This document shows, piece after piece, positions 1 through 8,413 of a DNA stretch of 64,000 bases. Under the pieces are notes generated by a model, which saw only the letters and a program-made list of their open reading frames with translations, ran no database searches and was not told where the DNA came from. Position 1 is the stretch's first letter, and each line of letters begins with the position of its first letter. This DNA is from Elusimicrobiaceae bacterium (GTDB taxonomy: Bacteria; Elusimicrobiota; Elusimicrobia; Elusimicrobiales; Elusimicrobiaceae), in assembly GCA_017525025.1 (NCBI GenBank), contig JAFXUJ010000007.1, positions 1 through 64,000 of the forward strand, in the 5' to 3' direction. A program made the position numbers and the translations under genes.

Positions 1-1
1 A

Positions 2-575
2 GAAGTTGTAAATATGGTAGCGGAAAAGACAGGCTATCCGGAAGACATGCTGGATTTAGATTTAGACATGGAAGCCGACCTCGGCATTGATACGGTTAAA
101 CAAGCCGAATTGTTTGCGGCCATGCGCGAACATTACGGAATTGTGGCGCAAGATGGTATCCAATTGAAAGATTACCCGACCATTCGCCATTGTATCCAGT
201 TTGTATTAACGCATGCTATGGGCGCTAAACAGCAAGTAGCTCCTGTGCCGTCCGTTGCTCCGGCACAACCCGTAGCAGCAAGCGCACCCGTAACACCGCC
301 TCCGGCGGTGGAAACTCCGGCACCTGTTGCAACACCCAAAGTTGTTGCGTTGGATGAAGCTACGGTCACTAAAGAAATTGTCAAAATGGTAGCAGATAAA
401 ACAGGCTATCCGGAAGATATGCTGGATTTAGATTTAGACATGGAAGCTGATCTCGGCATTGATACGGTTAAACAAGCTGAATTGTTTGCGGCCATGCGCG
501 AACATTACGGAATCGTGGCACAAGAAGGTATCCAACTGAAAGATTACCCGACCATTCGCCATTGTATCCAGTTTG
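2..575 (+). repeat. Tandem duplication of ACP module, 372-base period
   Basis: Bases 2-203 and 374-575 are close copies that differ at scattered, mostly silent positions. They are separated by a Pro/Ala-rich linker of about 57 codons that is not conserved. The period of 372 bases (124 codons) keeps the frame. Tandem ACPs are a known feature of PfaA-type synthases; how many more copies lie to the left cannot be seen. Confidence 0.9.
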
Positions 576-3454
576 CCCTATCACATACAGGGGCTCCGGC
601 GGCTGTAACACCTGCGGTATCCGCTACGCCGGCTCCTGCTCCGACAACAACTCCGGCAGCTCTTGAAACGCCTGTGCCGCAAACGGCGGTTAGACATGAA
701 GGGATCATGGCAACCGACAAAGTAGAAAAACCGTCTGAAGATATGCTTAAGACCAATCCGACGGCGCCCGTTCAGCGGCACGAGTCGCTAGCCGAACGCC
801 CGGAACGTGAAGGGTATGCCGGTGAGCATTGCCATGAAAAGAAATTACGTCATGTAACGATGGTGGCTCCGGCTCCGCTAGCGGAAAGAGAAAACAGACG
901 TTTATCCAAAGATCGTACGGTACTGATTTTTGCGGATAATGCCCAGCTTATTAAAGCATATCAGGAAGAATGCAAAGAGTTGGGGGTAAAATACCACGTA
1001 TTCACTACACTTAAAACTCGCAGCAAAAATACAACCATTGTGAATTGGGAATCGTACGAAGAAACGGAAGCCGCGCTTAAAGATTACGCGGCGGAAGATC
1101 CCAACGTGCAAGGTATTGTGTATTTGTTGGGGGCCAATGTAAAGAAATTTGATAAGAAAGTCAGCCCACATAACGAACTAACCAAATACGTCATGCCGTT
1201 GTTTATTGCCTTGCGCGTATTTGAAAAAGGATTAACGAACCGTTCGGATGCGGATACGTTCTTTGCGGTTAATACAAAAATAGACGGTACATTTGGTTAT
1301 ACTACGAAGGACGAATTTAACCCCATTACCGGGGCCCTTTGCGGTGGAACTACGTGTTTCCGTAAAGATGTTTATGAACGCACCGGGGCTCTTGGTAAAC
1401 TGTTAGACTTTGAACCGACCACCACACCGGACGAAATGGCCCAACGGACCATTGATGAAGTTCTCCATGGTGATATGCGTCTGATGATTGGTACACGGGG
1501 TGGAGAGCGTTCTACGATTTTGTCTATTCCCACACGCTTAGACAGACGTGTCAAACACGTCAATTTGGCGGGTAAAACGGTCATCTTTACAGGTTCCGGC
1601 CGCGGAATCGGAGCTATGCTTTCCCAAAAGATTGCCGCCCAATACCATAGCAAAATAATTGTATTGGATATTATTGAGATCCAAGAAAAAACTCCGTTAT
1701 GGGCAACCATGAACGAAGCCGAATTGGCGGCTTTAAAGAAACAAATGTGGGAAGAAATGAAGGCCGATCCCACACAAAAAGCAACGCCGGTTCTGTTGGA
1801 GCGTGCTTTTGGCCGTGTGAAAGATTCCATTACCCTGTACAATAACTTGCAAAAGTTACGTGAATTGGGTAGCGAGGTGGAATATTACCATTGCGACGTG
1901 CTTAACAGCTCTATGGTAAAAGAAGTCTGCACCAAAATAAAGGCCAAAAACGGCCGTGTAGACGGGCTGATTCACTTTGCGGGTTTGGAGCGCTCCAAAC
2001 TGATTTATGATAAGGATCCTGCCGAATATTACCGTATCTTTGATGTGAAAGCTACCAGCTTTGCCAGTTTCTTGGCTAATAATATTGTACGGGAGGGCGG
2101 TTTCTTTGCTTTTGCTTCTTCCATTGCCGGTAAATATGGAAACCTGGGCCAATGCGACTACGCCAGCGCCAACGATTATTTAGCCAAATCGGCATTCTCT
2201 CTTACCAATCAAGGGTATCGTGCCGTGGCAATTGCCATGAGCGCCTACAAAAATGTAGGGATGGGTGTGCGCGCCGGGGTTGAAACGTTCTTGCGTGCCA
2301 ACGGAGTGGATTTTGTGGATCCCGAGGACGGTATGCAAATTTTCTTAGATGAAATCGTCTATGGCACCGTGCCGGAGATTATTTTAACGGGTTCTTTGGG
2401 CCGCTTGGACTGGGACCATCAGTTACGTACCGAAATGGATGAAATTATCCCGGAAGGGGCGGAAGAAACTCCTTCCGCCAACACGCCTGTTAATCCGCCG
2501 GCTCCCACGCCGGTAACCCCTGCTGCGGCTACCCCAACGCCGGCCGTGGCACCCGCGCCTGTTTCTCCGGCTGCTTCACCGGCTGTAGAAAAACCTGCTT
2601 TTAAAGCGCAACACTTTTTGGGTAAGGTAAGCTCTTGTGTGAAAGGGGAAGAAATCCACTTGGAAAAAGAGTTTAACTTGGAATCCGACCCTTATTTGGC
2701 GGACCATGCCATCGAAGGCACGCCGTATGTGCCGGGCGTAATGGGCATTGAAACGTTTATGGAAACGGCGGCGGAATTAACCGATACTGTCCCGCAAGGG
2801 TTGCAAGATGTTCACTTTTATTTGCCGATTAAGTTATTGCGCAACCGGCCGCAAGCGGTGCGCGTCATCGGTAAAACGAACGGGGCCGAAACCACTATGG
2901 AAATAGAGTCGGACTTTATCAACAGTAAAGGGATTAAAATGGGGAATACCCGCCGCCATTTTACAGCCAAAGTGTTAGATGGATTTGTGTCTACTTGGGG
3001 CACGGTCAAAGCTGCTGCGTTGGCCTCCATTAACCACCCGATAACCGTTACAAAAGAAGAAATCTATAAAAAATATTTTCATGGACCTTCTTTCCAAGTG
3101 TTAGGCGGGATTTTAAGTGTGGATAAAGATGTTTGCGTGGCGGTGTATAACACAACTCCGCGCCCGCAATGGCCCGATGGCCCCAAGACATTGTTAGCCA
3201 ATCCGATGTTAATTGAGGCAGCTTTCCAATGTTGCGGTTTCCAAGATATGACCATTGAGCGCAAAATGACGCTTCCGGACGGAATTGCGGCTATTGCGGT
3301 ACTGAATAAACAACTACCGCCGGCTCAATTGTATTTATATGGTGTAAACCGCGGACATACGGCTGATGGCAAAACATTACACGATGCTTATGTATTTGAT
3401 GAAGCGGGTAACGTGTGGATAGAATTCCACGGCTATCAGGCAATTGGGCAATAA
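2..3454 (+). CDS. PfaA/PKS-like multidomain synthase, 3' part (ACP-ACP-KR-DH)
   Basis: The frame is open to the left edge, so the gene begins outside the window. The Met at base 14 lies inside the first ACP and is not a start; residues are numbered from it. Visible order: ACP (1-65), Pro/Ala linker, ACP (125-190), Pro/Ala linker, an SDR-type ketoreductase (nucleotide motif TGSGRGIG at 526-533; catalytic Ser702 or Ser703, Tyr716 and Asn720), Pro/Ala linker, and a double-hotdog dehydratase (His898 in [12 protein letters not shown]; the second motif reads IEAAFQ, with Glu1068 where Asp is usual). This matches polyunsaturated-fatty-acid or polyketide synthase subunits that build reduced acyl chains on carrier domains; KS and AT would lie upstream. 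Both ACPs carry Thr (T27, T151) in [10 protein letters not shown] where the family usually has the phosphopantetheine Ser. A PPTase gene follows after 8 bases, which supports an acyl-carrier role. The product is unknown. Confidence 0.85.
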   Translation, partial: EVVNMVAEKTGYPEDMLDLDLDMEADLGIDTVKQAELFAAMREHYGIVAQDGIQLKDYPTIRHCIQFVLTHAMGAKQQVAPVPSVAPAQPVAASAPVTPPPAVETPAPVATPKVVALDEATVTKEIVKMVADKTGYPEDMLDLDLDMEADLGIDTVKQAELFAAMREHYGIVAQEGIQLKDYPTIRHCIQFALSHTGAPAAVTPAVSATPAPAPTTTPAALETPVPQTAVRHEGIMATDKVEKPSEDMLKTNPTAPVQRHESLAERPEREGYAGEHCHEKKLRHVTMVAPAPLAERENRRLSKDRTVLIFADNAQLIKAYQEECKELGVKYHVFTTLKTRSKNTTIVNWESYEETEAALKDYAAEDPNVQGIVYLLGANVKKFDKKVSPHNELTKYVMPLFIALRVFEKGLTNRSDADTFFAVNTKIDGTFGYTTKDEFNPITGALCGGTTCFRKDVYERTGALGKLLDFEPTTTPDEMAQRTIDEVLHGDMRLMIGTRGGERSTILSIPTRLDRRVKHVNLAGKTVIFTGSGRGIGAMLSQKIAAQYHSKIIVLDIIEIQEKTPLWATMNEAELAALKKQMWEEMKADPTQKATPVLLERAFGRVKDSITLYNNLQKLRELGSEVEYYHCDVLNSSMVKEVCTKIKAKNGRVDGLIHFAGLERSKLIYDKDPAEYYRIFDVKATSFASFLANNIVREGGFFAFASSIAGKYGNLGQCDYASANDYLAKSAFSLTNQGYRAVAIAMSAYKNVGMGVRAGVETFLRANGVDFVDPEDGMQIFLDEIVYGTVPEIILTGSLGRLDWDHQLRTEMDEIIPEGAEETPSANTPVNPPAPTPVTPAAATPTPAVAPAPVSPAASPAVEKPAFKAQHFLGKVSSCVKGEEIHLEKEFNLESDPYLADHAIEGTPYVPGVMGIETFMETAAELTDTVPQGLQDVHFYLPIKLLRNRPQAVRVIGKTNGAETTMEIESDFINSKGIKMGNTRRHFTAKVLDGFVSTWGTVKAAALASINHPITVTKEEIYKKYFHGPSFQVLGGILSVDKDVCVAVYNTTPRPQWPDGPKTLLANPMLIEAAFQCCGFQDMTIERKMTLPDGIAAIAVLNKQLPPAQLYLYGVNRGHTADGKTLHDAYVFDEAGNVWIEFHGYQAIGQ

Positions 3455-3462
3455 CAAGGCTC

Positions 3463-4104
3463 ATGGCATATCAAACAAAAATTGTTGATTTAACACACCT
3501 GCCCCCGGCAGACGGTATTTTAAGCTCGCGGGAACAAGCGTTTTATCAAACGCTCCGATTTCCTAAGAGGCGTACCGAATGGCTCGGGGGCCGGTTTGCA
3601 TTAAAGCAAGTGGTGGGGGAAATTTGCTCCCTTACAGATCTTAAACAAATAGAAGTATTGGCGCAGGAATCGGGCCGGCCGCAGCTCATAATAAGCGGTC
3701 AAGAGGGCTCTTTATCTTATAGTATTACGCACAGCAACGGTTTTGCGGTAGCGGCTGCCAGCGTAACGGAGAAATTTTTGGGAATTGATTTAGAAAAGAT
3801 AGCGCACCGCATAGAGGCGTGGAAAGAAGATTTTTTCCATCCGGACGAGCTTACACAAGACGGAGATGAATTTCTTACTGCGCTTTGGACGCAAAAAGAG
3901 GCCCTTGTTAAACTGCTCGGCACCGGGCTATCCTTACGCAGTAACGAAGTATGTTGTATAAACGGTGCACCGCGTTTTGCGGGCCGTGCTTTGAAAATTT
4001 ATGAAGAATTGGGAAGCCCGGCCCTTACGGTAACTACCTCGGCTTTGATACCCGGTTTTATGTTTACGGTGGCGGCGGGGACAGCGACGGATGCTTGGGC
4101 TTGA
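3463..4104 (+). CDS. 4'-phosphopantetheinyl transferase (Sfp/HetI type)
   Basis: A 213-residue protein that moves phosphopantetheine from CoA to carrier proteins. The family motifs are visible: LGIDLEKI (magnesium-binding acidic residues) and WTQKEALVKLLGTGLS (the W-x-x-KEA-x-x-K signature). The ATG at 3463 is chosen because it follows the synthase stop by 8 bases and has an AAGG stretch just upstream; an earlier in-frame GTG at 3415 would overlap the synthase and adds residues without family resemblance. Coupling to the ACP gene suggests it serves that synthase, although it may also activate the fatty-acid ACP. The last codons overlap the -35 box of the next promoter. Confidence 0.88.
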   Translation: MAYQTKIVDLTHLPPADGILSSREQAFYQTLRFPKRRTEWLGGRFALKQVVGEICSLTDLKQIEVLAQESGRPQLIISGQEGSLSYSITHSNGFAVAAASVTEKFLGIDLEKIAHRIEAWKEDFFHPDELTQDGDEFLTALWTQKEALVKLLGTGLSLRSNEVCCINGAPRFAGRALKIYEELGSPALTVTTSALIPGFMFTVAAGTATDAWA

Positions 4105-4128
4105 CATTTCTTTGTTTAGGTGTATACT
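4101..4128 (+). promoter_or_regulatory. Strong sigma-70 promoter
   Basis: A perfect TTGACA (4101-4106) and TATACT (4123-4128), preceded by TG as part of an extended -10, are separated by 16 bases. The start point is predicted near 4134. The -35 overlaps the PPTase stop codon. It drives the short transcript that ends at the terminator at 4212-4244, or the leader of the carboxyltransferase gene. Confidence 0.8.
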
Positions 4129-4133
4129 ACCTT

Positions 4134-4244
4134 GCTATCAGTGTGGCCAGTATATTCCTGTTTACTCAGCCGGATACCTTTGAAAACTAACCTTTATATG
4201 AAAGTTCAAAAAGCCAATCTTGTTAAAAGATTGGCTCTTTTTTT
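4134..4244 (+). ncRNA. Putative small RNA or attenuated leader (~110 nt)
   Basis: The stretch is bounded by a near-consensus promoter and a perfect intrinsic terminator. It holds a central hairpin with outer stem TTTGAA (4179-4184)/TTCAAA (4205-4210) and inner stem CTTT/AAAG around an ATATG loop, followed by the terminator hairpin. I do not recognise it as SRP RNA, 6S RNA, tmRNA or a named riboswitch. It may be a free small RNA, or a leader that controls read-through into the carboxyltransferase gene starting 35 bases after the terminator. An 18-codon frame (4198-4254) spans the terminator but has no ribosome site. Confidence 0.5.
4212..4244 (+). terminator. Intrinsic terminator
   Basis: A perfect 10-bp stem (AGCCAATCTT/AAGATTGGCT, 4212-4221 and 4227-4236) with a 5-base loop is followed by C and seven T. 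It lies between the promoter at 4101 and the start codon at 4280. Confidence 0.85.
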
Positions 4245-4279
4245 AGTAAAATAAAAATATACCTATTTGGGAGGCCATT

Positions 4280-5884
4280 ATGAAAGAACTTTTTGAGGAC
4301 CCGCGGCAGGACGAGCCGTCTAACGACCCGGCCCCGGCCAGCCTTGTAAAATTCAGACAAATTTCCCAAGATGCTCTTAAAGGGGCCGGCGAGGCGCGTA
4401 TTAAAGCCCAGAAAGATAAAGGTAAGATGACCGCCCGCGAACGTATTTCTTACTTATTAGATAAAGACACTTTTTTTGAAATCCAAAGTTTGCTGGAGAG
4501 TTCGTGCAGCGACTTCGGCGTAAAAGACAAACACATCAAAGGGGACGGAGTAGTGACCGGTTTTGGTCGTATCAACGGACGCGAAGTGGCCCTCTTTGCA
4601 CAGGATTTTACCCAGCTGGGTGGCTCACTTGGTTTGGCCCACGCGCGTAAGATTGCCGATATTATGGACAAAGCCATTGAGGCCAAGATCCCGGTTATCG
4701 GGCTTTTTGACTCCGGCGGAGCGCGTATTCAGGAAGGGGTGGATAGTTTAAACGGCTTCGGTGAGATTTTTTACCGCAATGTTAAGGCCTCCGGCGTTAT
4801 CCCGCAAATTTCCGTTATTTTAGGTCCGTGTGCAGGGGGGGCGGCTTATTCTCCGGCATTGACAGACTTTATTTTTATGGTGGATGGTATCAGCCATATG
4901 TTTATTACCGGCCCGGGTGCCGTTAAAGCCGCTACCGGGGAAGAAGTAGATTTTGATTCTTTGGGCGGCAGCCGCCCGCATAGTGAGAAAAGCGGTGTAT
5001 GTCAATTTATTGCCAAGTCCGAGCAAGACTGTTTCCGCCAAGTACGTGAGTTGCTTTCTTTCTTGCCGCAAAACTGTGAAGAATTGGCGCCTACGGAAAC
5101 CACCAGTGATGTGTTTGACCGCAGTGTTCCCCTTTTGGAACGTATTTGCGAAATGGATCCTAAAAAAGCGTTCCGTATTCACCACGTGATTTGGCGGCTC
5201 GCGGATGATTTCGGTTTCTTTGAAATCCATCAAAATTTTGCCAAGAATATTGTGATTGGTTTTATACGCTTAGGGGGACAAGTGGTAGGAGTAGTTGCCA
5301 ACAACCCGGCCCATTTAGGAGGCGCGTTGGATTGTGACGCCAGCGATAAAGCCGCCCGATTTATCCGCTTCTTGAATGCGTTTAATATTCCGCTTTTGAC
5401 GTTAGTGGATACGGGAGGATATTTGCCCGGAGTAGAGCAAGAACACGGAGGAATTATCCGTCACGGAGCCAAGTTGCTCTATGCCTATTCCGAAGCATCT
5501 ATTCCCAAAGTAACGCTCGTACTGCGTAAAGCGTATGGGGGAGCATATATTGCTATGGGCTCCAAAATTTTGCGGGGGGATTTCAACTTCGCTTTCCCCA
5601 GTGCGGAAATTGCCGTCATGGGGCCGCGCGGGGCCGTTGAGATTTTATATTCGCGCGCCATTAAGGAAGAAAAAGATCCCGCCAAACAAGAAGCTCTTAA
5701 AATAAAAATGACGCAGGAATATTCGGATAAATTTGCTTCGCCGTACCAAGCCGCTACGAACGGTTCTATAGACGAAATTATTGAACCGGCCGAAGCCCGC
5801 GCCAAAATTATTCGCGCGTTCCAGGTTCTGCGCACGAAACGCGATCCGAAACGAAATCCCCACAAGGGAAATATTCCGTTGTAA
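4280..5884 (+). CDS. Acyl-CoA carboxylase, carboxyltransferase subunit (PccB/MmdA family)
   Basis: A 534-residue, two-half crotonase-fold carboxyltransferase, the usual length for the propionyl-CoA carboxylase beta/methylmalonyl-CoA decarboxylase alpha family. The N half carries the GGARIQEGVDSLNG and GPCAGGAAYSPAL motifs that build the first oxyanion hole. The C half carries RHGAKLLYAYSEA, LRKAYGGAYIAMGSK and AVMGPRGAVEILY. It moves a carboxyl group between carboxybiotin and an acyl-CoA. A GGGAGG ribosome site lies 7 bases before the ATG. No biotin carrier, biotin carboxylase or sodium-pump subunit is adjacent, so substrate and direction cannot be told. If it makes methylmalonyl- or malonyl-CoA, it could feed the synthase upstream; that link is only positional. 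Confidence 0.88.
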   Translation: MKELFEDPRQDEPSNDPAPASLVKFRQISQDALKGAGEARIKAQKDKGKMTARERISYLLDKDTFFEIQSLLESSCSDFGVKDKHIKGDGVVTGFGRINGREVALFAQDFTQLGGSLGLAHARKIADIMDKAIEAKIPVIGLFDSGGARIQEGVDSLNGFGEIFYRNVKASGVIPQISVILGPCAGGAAYSPALTDFIFMVDGISHMFITGPGAVKAATGEEVDFDSLGGSRPHSEKSGVCQFIAKSEQDCFRQVRELLSFLPQNCEELAPTETTSDVFDRSVPLLERICEMDPKKAFRIHHVIWRLADDFGFFEIHQNFAKNIVIGFIRLGGQVVGVVANNPAHLGGALDCDASDKAARFIRFLNAFNIPLLTLVDTGGYLPGVEQEHGGIIRHGAKLLYAYSEASIPKVTLVLRKAYGGAYIAMGSKILRGDFNFAFPSAEIAVMGPRGAVEILYSRAIKEEKDPAKQEALKIKMTQEYSDKFASPYQAATNGSIDEIIEPAEARAKIIRAFQVLRTKRDPKRNPHKGNIPL

Positions 5885-5903
5885 AAGGGAGTTTATTTTA
5901 GTT

Positions 5904-5941
5904 AAAGCGGTGCGTATGTTTGTATAACGCACCGCTTTTTT
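5904..5941 (+). terminator. Intrinsic terminator after the carboxyltransferase gene
   Basis: A 12-bp perfect stem (5904-5915 with 5927-5938) and an 11-base loop run into a T tract. It ends the carboxyltransferase transcript ahead of the sigma-factor promoter. Confidence 0.88.
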
Positions 5942-5982
5942 GTTGTTTATTTTTTTGATTAGGTAACGAACCGTGAAAAATT

Positions 5983-5991
5983 TGATATGAT
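5983..5991 (+). promoter_or_regulatory. Extended -10 promoter of the sigma-factor gene (leaderless type)
   Basis: TGA-TATGAT (5983-5991) is an extended -10. Its last base is followed by exactly six bases and then the ATG at 5998, so transcription is expected to begin at or within a base of the start codon. No good -35 is seen at 17 bases (a TTGATT lies too far upstream, at 5955). Confidence 0.55.
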
Positions 5992-5997
5992 AGAGGT

Positions 5998-7206
5998 ATG
6001 GAAAACGACTCTTCTTTAGATACTGTTAATGAATATTTCAAACATCTTGGAAAAATTACCCGGGAAATCAACGAAGAACGGATGGCCCGGTTGTGGAAGT
6101 TAGCCAAAAAGGGTGATGAGCAAGCCAAAAATAAAATTTTGGAAATGAACTTGCGGCTAGTCATTCCCAGCGCAAAACATTTTTTGCGACCGGGGATGGA
6201 ACTTATGGATTTAATTGAAGAAGGCAATTTGGGGTTACTGCAAGCCATTGAAAAATTTGAGCCGGCCCGCGGGTACCGTTTTTCCACGTATGCCGTGTAT
6301 TGGATTGAGCAATATATTCGCAAATATATTGAAGAACAATCCGGCCCGATTAAAATCCCATCTCATGCTTGGGGAAATTTAAAACGTTGGTTCCGCGTAT
6401 GGAACGAATTACGGGAAGCCAATGGGCGGGATCCTTCTTTAAACGAAATGGCCCAAGCACTGGATTTGACGGCCCGCCAAGTAAAATCTGTGGTGGATAC
6501 GTTAAACGCTGCCAAAGGGGTAGATTCACTTACCGCCATCGTACATGAAGAAGATGAGATGATGTTGGAAGATTTAATCAGCGATGACGGAAAGGGGAAT
6601 CCCCATGATGTATTTTCCAAACAAGAAGACCAAAAAAATATCAAACAAAGCATGGCTGATTTAAACGAACGTGACCGGCAAATTGTTATTATGCGTTACG
6701 GTTTAGATGATAATGAACCCAAAACGCTTGGGGAAGTAGCCGAGAAATTAGGTCTTTCGCGTGAACGGGTGCGCCAGATTGAGGAACGTGCCGTTAATAC
6801 CTTGCGCCGCGAAGCGTTGAGATCCGGTATGTTGGAACAAAACGGGAATAGTTTTCGCACCCGCAAGCTGCACAGCGCGATGCGCCCGCGTACCAAAACG
6901 AATATTTTAGGGGAAGAGCAGGCGCGAGGGAAACTTGCCAAATTGTTGTATAAAGCCCAATCGGCCGCGCGGAAAGCCCTTGCCGCCGCCAAGAAGAAAC
7001 CGGCTAAGCCTGCCAAAAAAACTGCCAAGCGGACTTCAAAGGTACAGCCTAAAAAAACAAAGAAGCAGATTTTAACTAAAACAGTTAAAAAAATAAAAAA
7101 GGTTGTGGCTAAGAAAATTCATAAACGGCCCGCTAAAAAATCCGTTAAAAAAACGTCTAGACAAATGTCTAGAAAAACGAGCCGCCGGTCATCCCGCCGG
7201 AAATAA
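5998..7206 (+). CDS. Sigma-70 family RNA polymerase sigma factor with basic C-terminal tail
   Basis: A 402-residue sigma factor. Region 1.2 (about 3-35) is followed by region 2 (LVIPSAKHF, DLIEEGNLGLLQAIEKFE, then FSTYAVYWIEQYIRKYIEEQ in the -10-reading part), region 3 (residues 120-200) and region 4 (LNERDRQIVIMRYGL, then LGEVAEKLGLSRERVRQIEERA, the -35-reading helix-turn-helix). Region 1.1 is absent, as in group 2 sigma factors or short primary ones. From about residue 295 the protein continues for some 105 residues as a Lys/Ala/Arg-rich histone-H1-like tail (KKPAKPAKKTAK and similar) that normal sigma factors lack. A TGA sits 15 bases upstream in frame, so the ATG at 5998 is the only good start. 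Whether it is the housekeeping or an alternative sigma factor cannot be settled here. Confidence 0.88.
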   Translation: MENDSSLDTVNEYFKHLGKITREINEERMARLWKLAKKGDEQAKNKILEMNLRLVIPSAKHFLRPGMELMDLIEEGNLGLLQAIEKFEPARGYRFSTYAVYWIEQYIRKYIEEQSGPIKIPSHAWGNLKRWFRVWNELREANGRDPSLNEMAQALDLTARQVKSVVDTLNAAKGVDSLTAIVHEEDEMMLEDLISDDGKGNPHDVFSKQEDQKNIKQSMADLNERDRQIVIMRYGLDDNEPKTLGEVAEKLGLSRERVRQIEERAVNTLRREALRSGMLEQNGNSFRTRKLHSAMRPRTKTNILGEEQARGKLAKLLYKAQSAARKALAAAKKKPAKPAKKTAKRTSKVQPKKTKKQILTKTVKKIKKVVAKKIHKRPAKKSVKKTSRQMSRKTSRRSSRRK

Positions 7207-7211
7207 TTTAC

Positions 7212-7285
7212 GCCCCCGTAGCTCAATTGGATAGAGCGATTCCGTCCTAAGGAAGAGGTTGCGAGTTCAACTCCCGCCGGGGGTA
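7212..7285 (+). tRNA. tRNA-Arg (anticodon CCT)
   Basis: The cloverleaf folds with acceptor GCCCCCG/CGGGGGT, D stem GCTC/GAGC, anticodon loop GTCCTAA (anticodon CCT at 7246-7248) and T loop TTCAACT. One A-C mismatch lies in the T stem and one A-G at the top of the anticodon stem. The CCA end is not encoded. It lies 5 bases after the sigma-factor stop and is probably co-transcribed. Confidence 0.9.
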
Positions 7286-7340
7286 TTCCCTTCTAAAATT
7301 TCCTACTTCGTTGTTGTAGCAAACCTGGAACATTAAAAAA

Positions 7341-7369
7341 AGAAACTCCTGAATGGGAGTTTCTTTTTC
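7341..7369. terminator. Bidirectional terminator between two convergent tRNAs
   Basis: A 9-bp stem AGAAACTCC/GGAGTTTCT (7341-7349, 7356-7364) is flanked by T-rich tails on both strands (TTTTTCT on plus, seven T on minus). It serves tRNA-Arg on the plus strand and tRNA-Gln on the minus strand. Confidence 0.85.
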
Positions 7370-7373
7370 TATA

Positions 7374-7447
7374 TGGTTTCCGGACTAGGACTCGAACCTA
7401 GAATGACTGGACCAAAACCAGTAGTGATACCATTTCACCATCCGGAA
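7374..7447 (-). tRNA. tRNA-Gln (anticodon TTG), CCA encoded
   Basis: On the minus strand the acceptor TTCCGGA/TCCGGAA pairs perfectly, the D stem is GTGA/TCAC, the anticodon stem ACTGG/CCAGT encloses TTTTGGT (anticodon TTG), and the T arm is CTAGG-TTCGAGT-CCTAG. The discriminator A is followed by an encoded CCA (7376-7374). It is the only one of the four tRNAs here with a genomic CCA. Confidence 0.93.
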
Positions 7448-7525
7448 TAAAATCTTTTGTACTTCTTTTATTATTTTACATCACTTTCTACCCTTTTGTA
7501 AAGGGGAGGAGTTGCGGGCGGTACC

Positions 7526-8413
7526 TTATTTTGTGTAAAAAGAAGTTAAGAAAATACGTCGTTGCGGGTGACGTACCCGGTCGGCCAATTTTTGGGCATT
7601 TTCTTTGGTGTCTACTAAGGCAAATACCGTAGAACCCGAGCCGGACATTCGTACCGCCGCTCCGGGAAATGTGGACAAATCAGCCAAGGCTTTTTCTACA
7701 GAGGGGGTAAAAGGGACCACGTATTCTTCCAGGCGATTGAATAACAAATGTTTCCACTCGGTCAATGATTGGGAATGTGACAAAGCCGTTATCAATTGAT
7801 TTAATTGAGAAACGTGCATATTGATTTTTTCAGCGGTGGCTAAATGAGCGCGGTTGAAAATTTGCGAGGTAGGTACTACGGTGTTGGGGTAGACTAACAC
7901 CAACCAAGGTAAGGGGCCTGCGGCGGTTACGGGAGTCAGTTTTTCCCCAATGCCTTCCCCTTTTAAAAATGTATCCTCAAACATGAAAAGCGGCACATCG
8001 GCCCCTAACTTAGCGGCAAGTGTCATCAATTCTTGTTTGTTTTTGTTAAAAATTTCACACAAAGCGAGCAAGGTCCCGGCTGCATCGGAAGATCCTCCTC
8101 CCAAGCCTGCCCCGGTCGGTACGTGTTTATCCAATATCATATCCACGCGCGCCGTCAAACCATAATGCTCTAAAAACCCCCGGGCGGCCCGGCAAACCAA
8201 GTTGGATTCATCGGCCCGCAACATTTTCCCTATGGGGCCGGTAAGCGTAAGAGAAATGTGGGTTTGCAAAGACGGCTCGGCACATACCGTTAAATGATCC
8301 CCTACATTGATTTTGGCAAAAAGGGTGGCCAGTTCGTGGTAACCGTTGGGCCTTTTACCGGTAATTTCCAAAAACAGGTTGATCTTGGCGGGGCAAAAGC
8401 GGGTGATTTTCAT
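7526..8413 (-). CDS. ispE: 4-diphosphocytidyl-2-C-methyl-D-erythritol kinase
   Basis: A 295-residue GHMP kinase of the non-mevalonate isoprenoid pathway that phosphorylates CDP-methylerythritol. It shows the N-terminal PAKINLFLEITGKRPNGYHE signature, the ATP-binding loop PTGAGLGGGSSDAA (about residues 95-108), and the C-terminal GHMP motif AAVRMSGSGSTVFA. The length is typical. Its ATG overlaps the stop of the MORN-repeat gene by four bases (ATGA), so the two are translationally coupled. Confidence 0.95.
   Translation of the reverse strand: MKITRFCPAKINLFLEITGKRPNGYHELATLFAKINVGDHLTVCAEPSLQTHISLTLTGPIGKMLRADESNLVCRAARGFLEHYGLTARVDMILDKHVPTGAGLGGGSSDAAGTLLALCEIFNKNKQELMTLAAKLGADVPLFMFEDTFLKGEGIGEKLTPVTAAGPLPWLVLVYPNTVVPTSQIFNRAHLATAEKINMHVSQLNQLITALSHSQSLTEWKHLLFNRLEEYVVPFTPSVEKALADLSTFPGAAVRMSGSGSTVFALVDTKENAQKLADRVRHPQRRIFLTSFYTK

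Noticed and set aside
1372-1842. 156-codon open frame on the minus strand inside the synthase gene
   Set aside because: It lies wholly opposite the KR coding region, has no ribosome site, and shows no recognisable motif. It is a shadow of codon bias.
4198-4254. 18-codon leader peptide MKVQKANLVKRLALFLVK across the terminator
   Set aside because: It has no ribosome site and no run of a regulatory codon, and its codons are explained by the terminator stem and T tract. It is kept only as a remote alternative to a non-coding leader.
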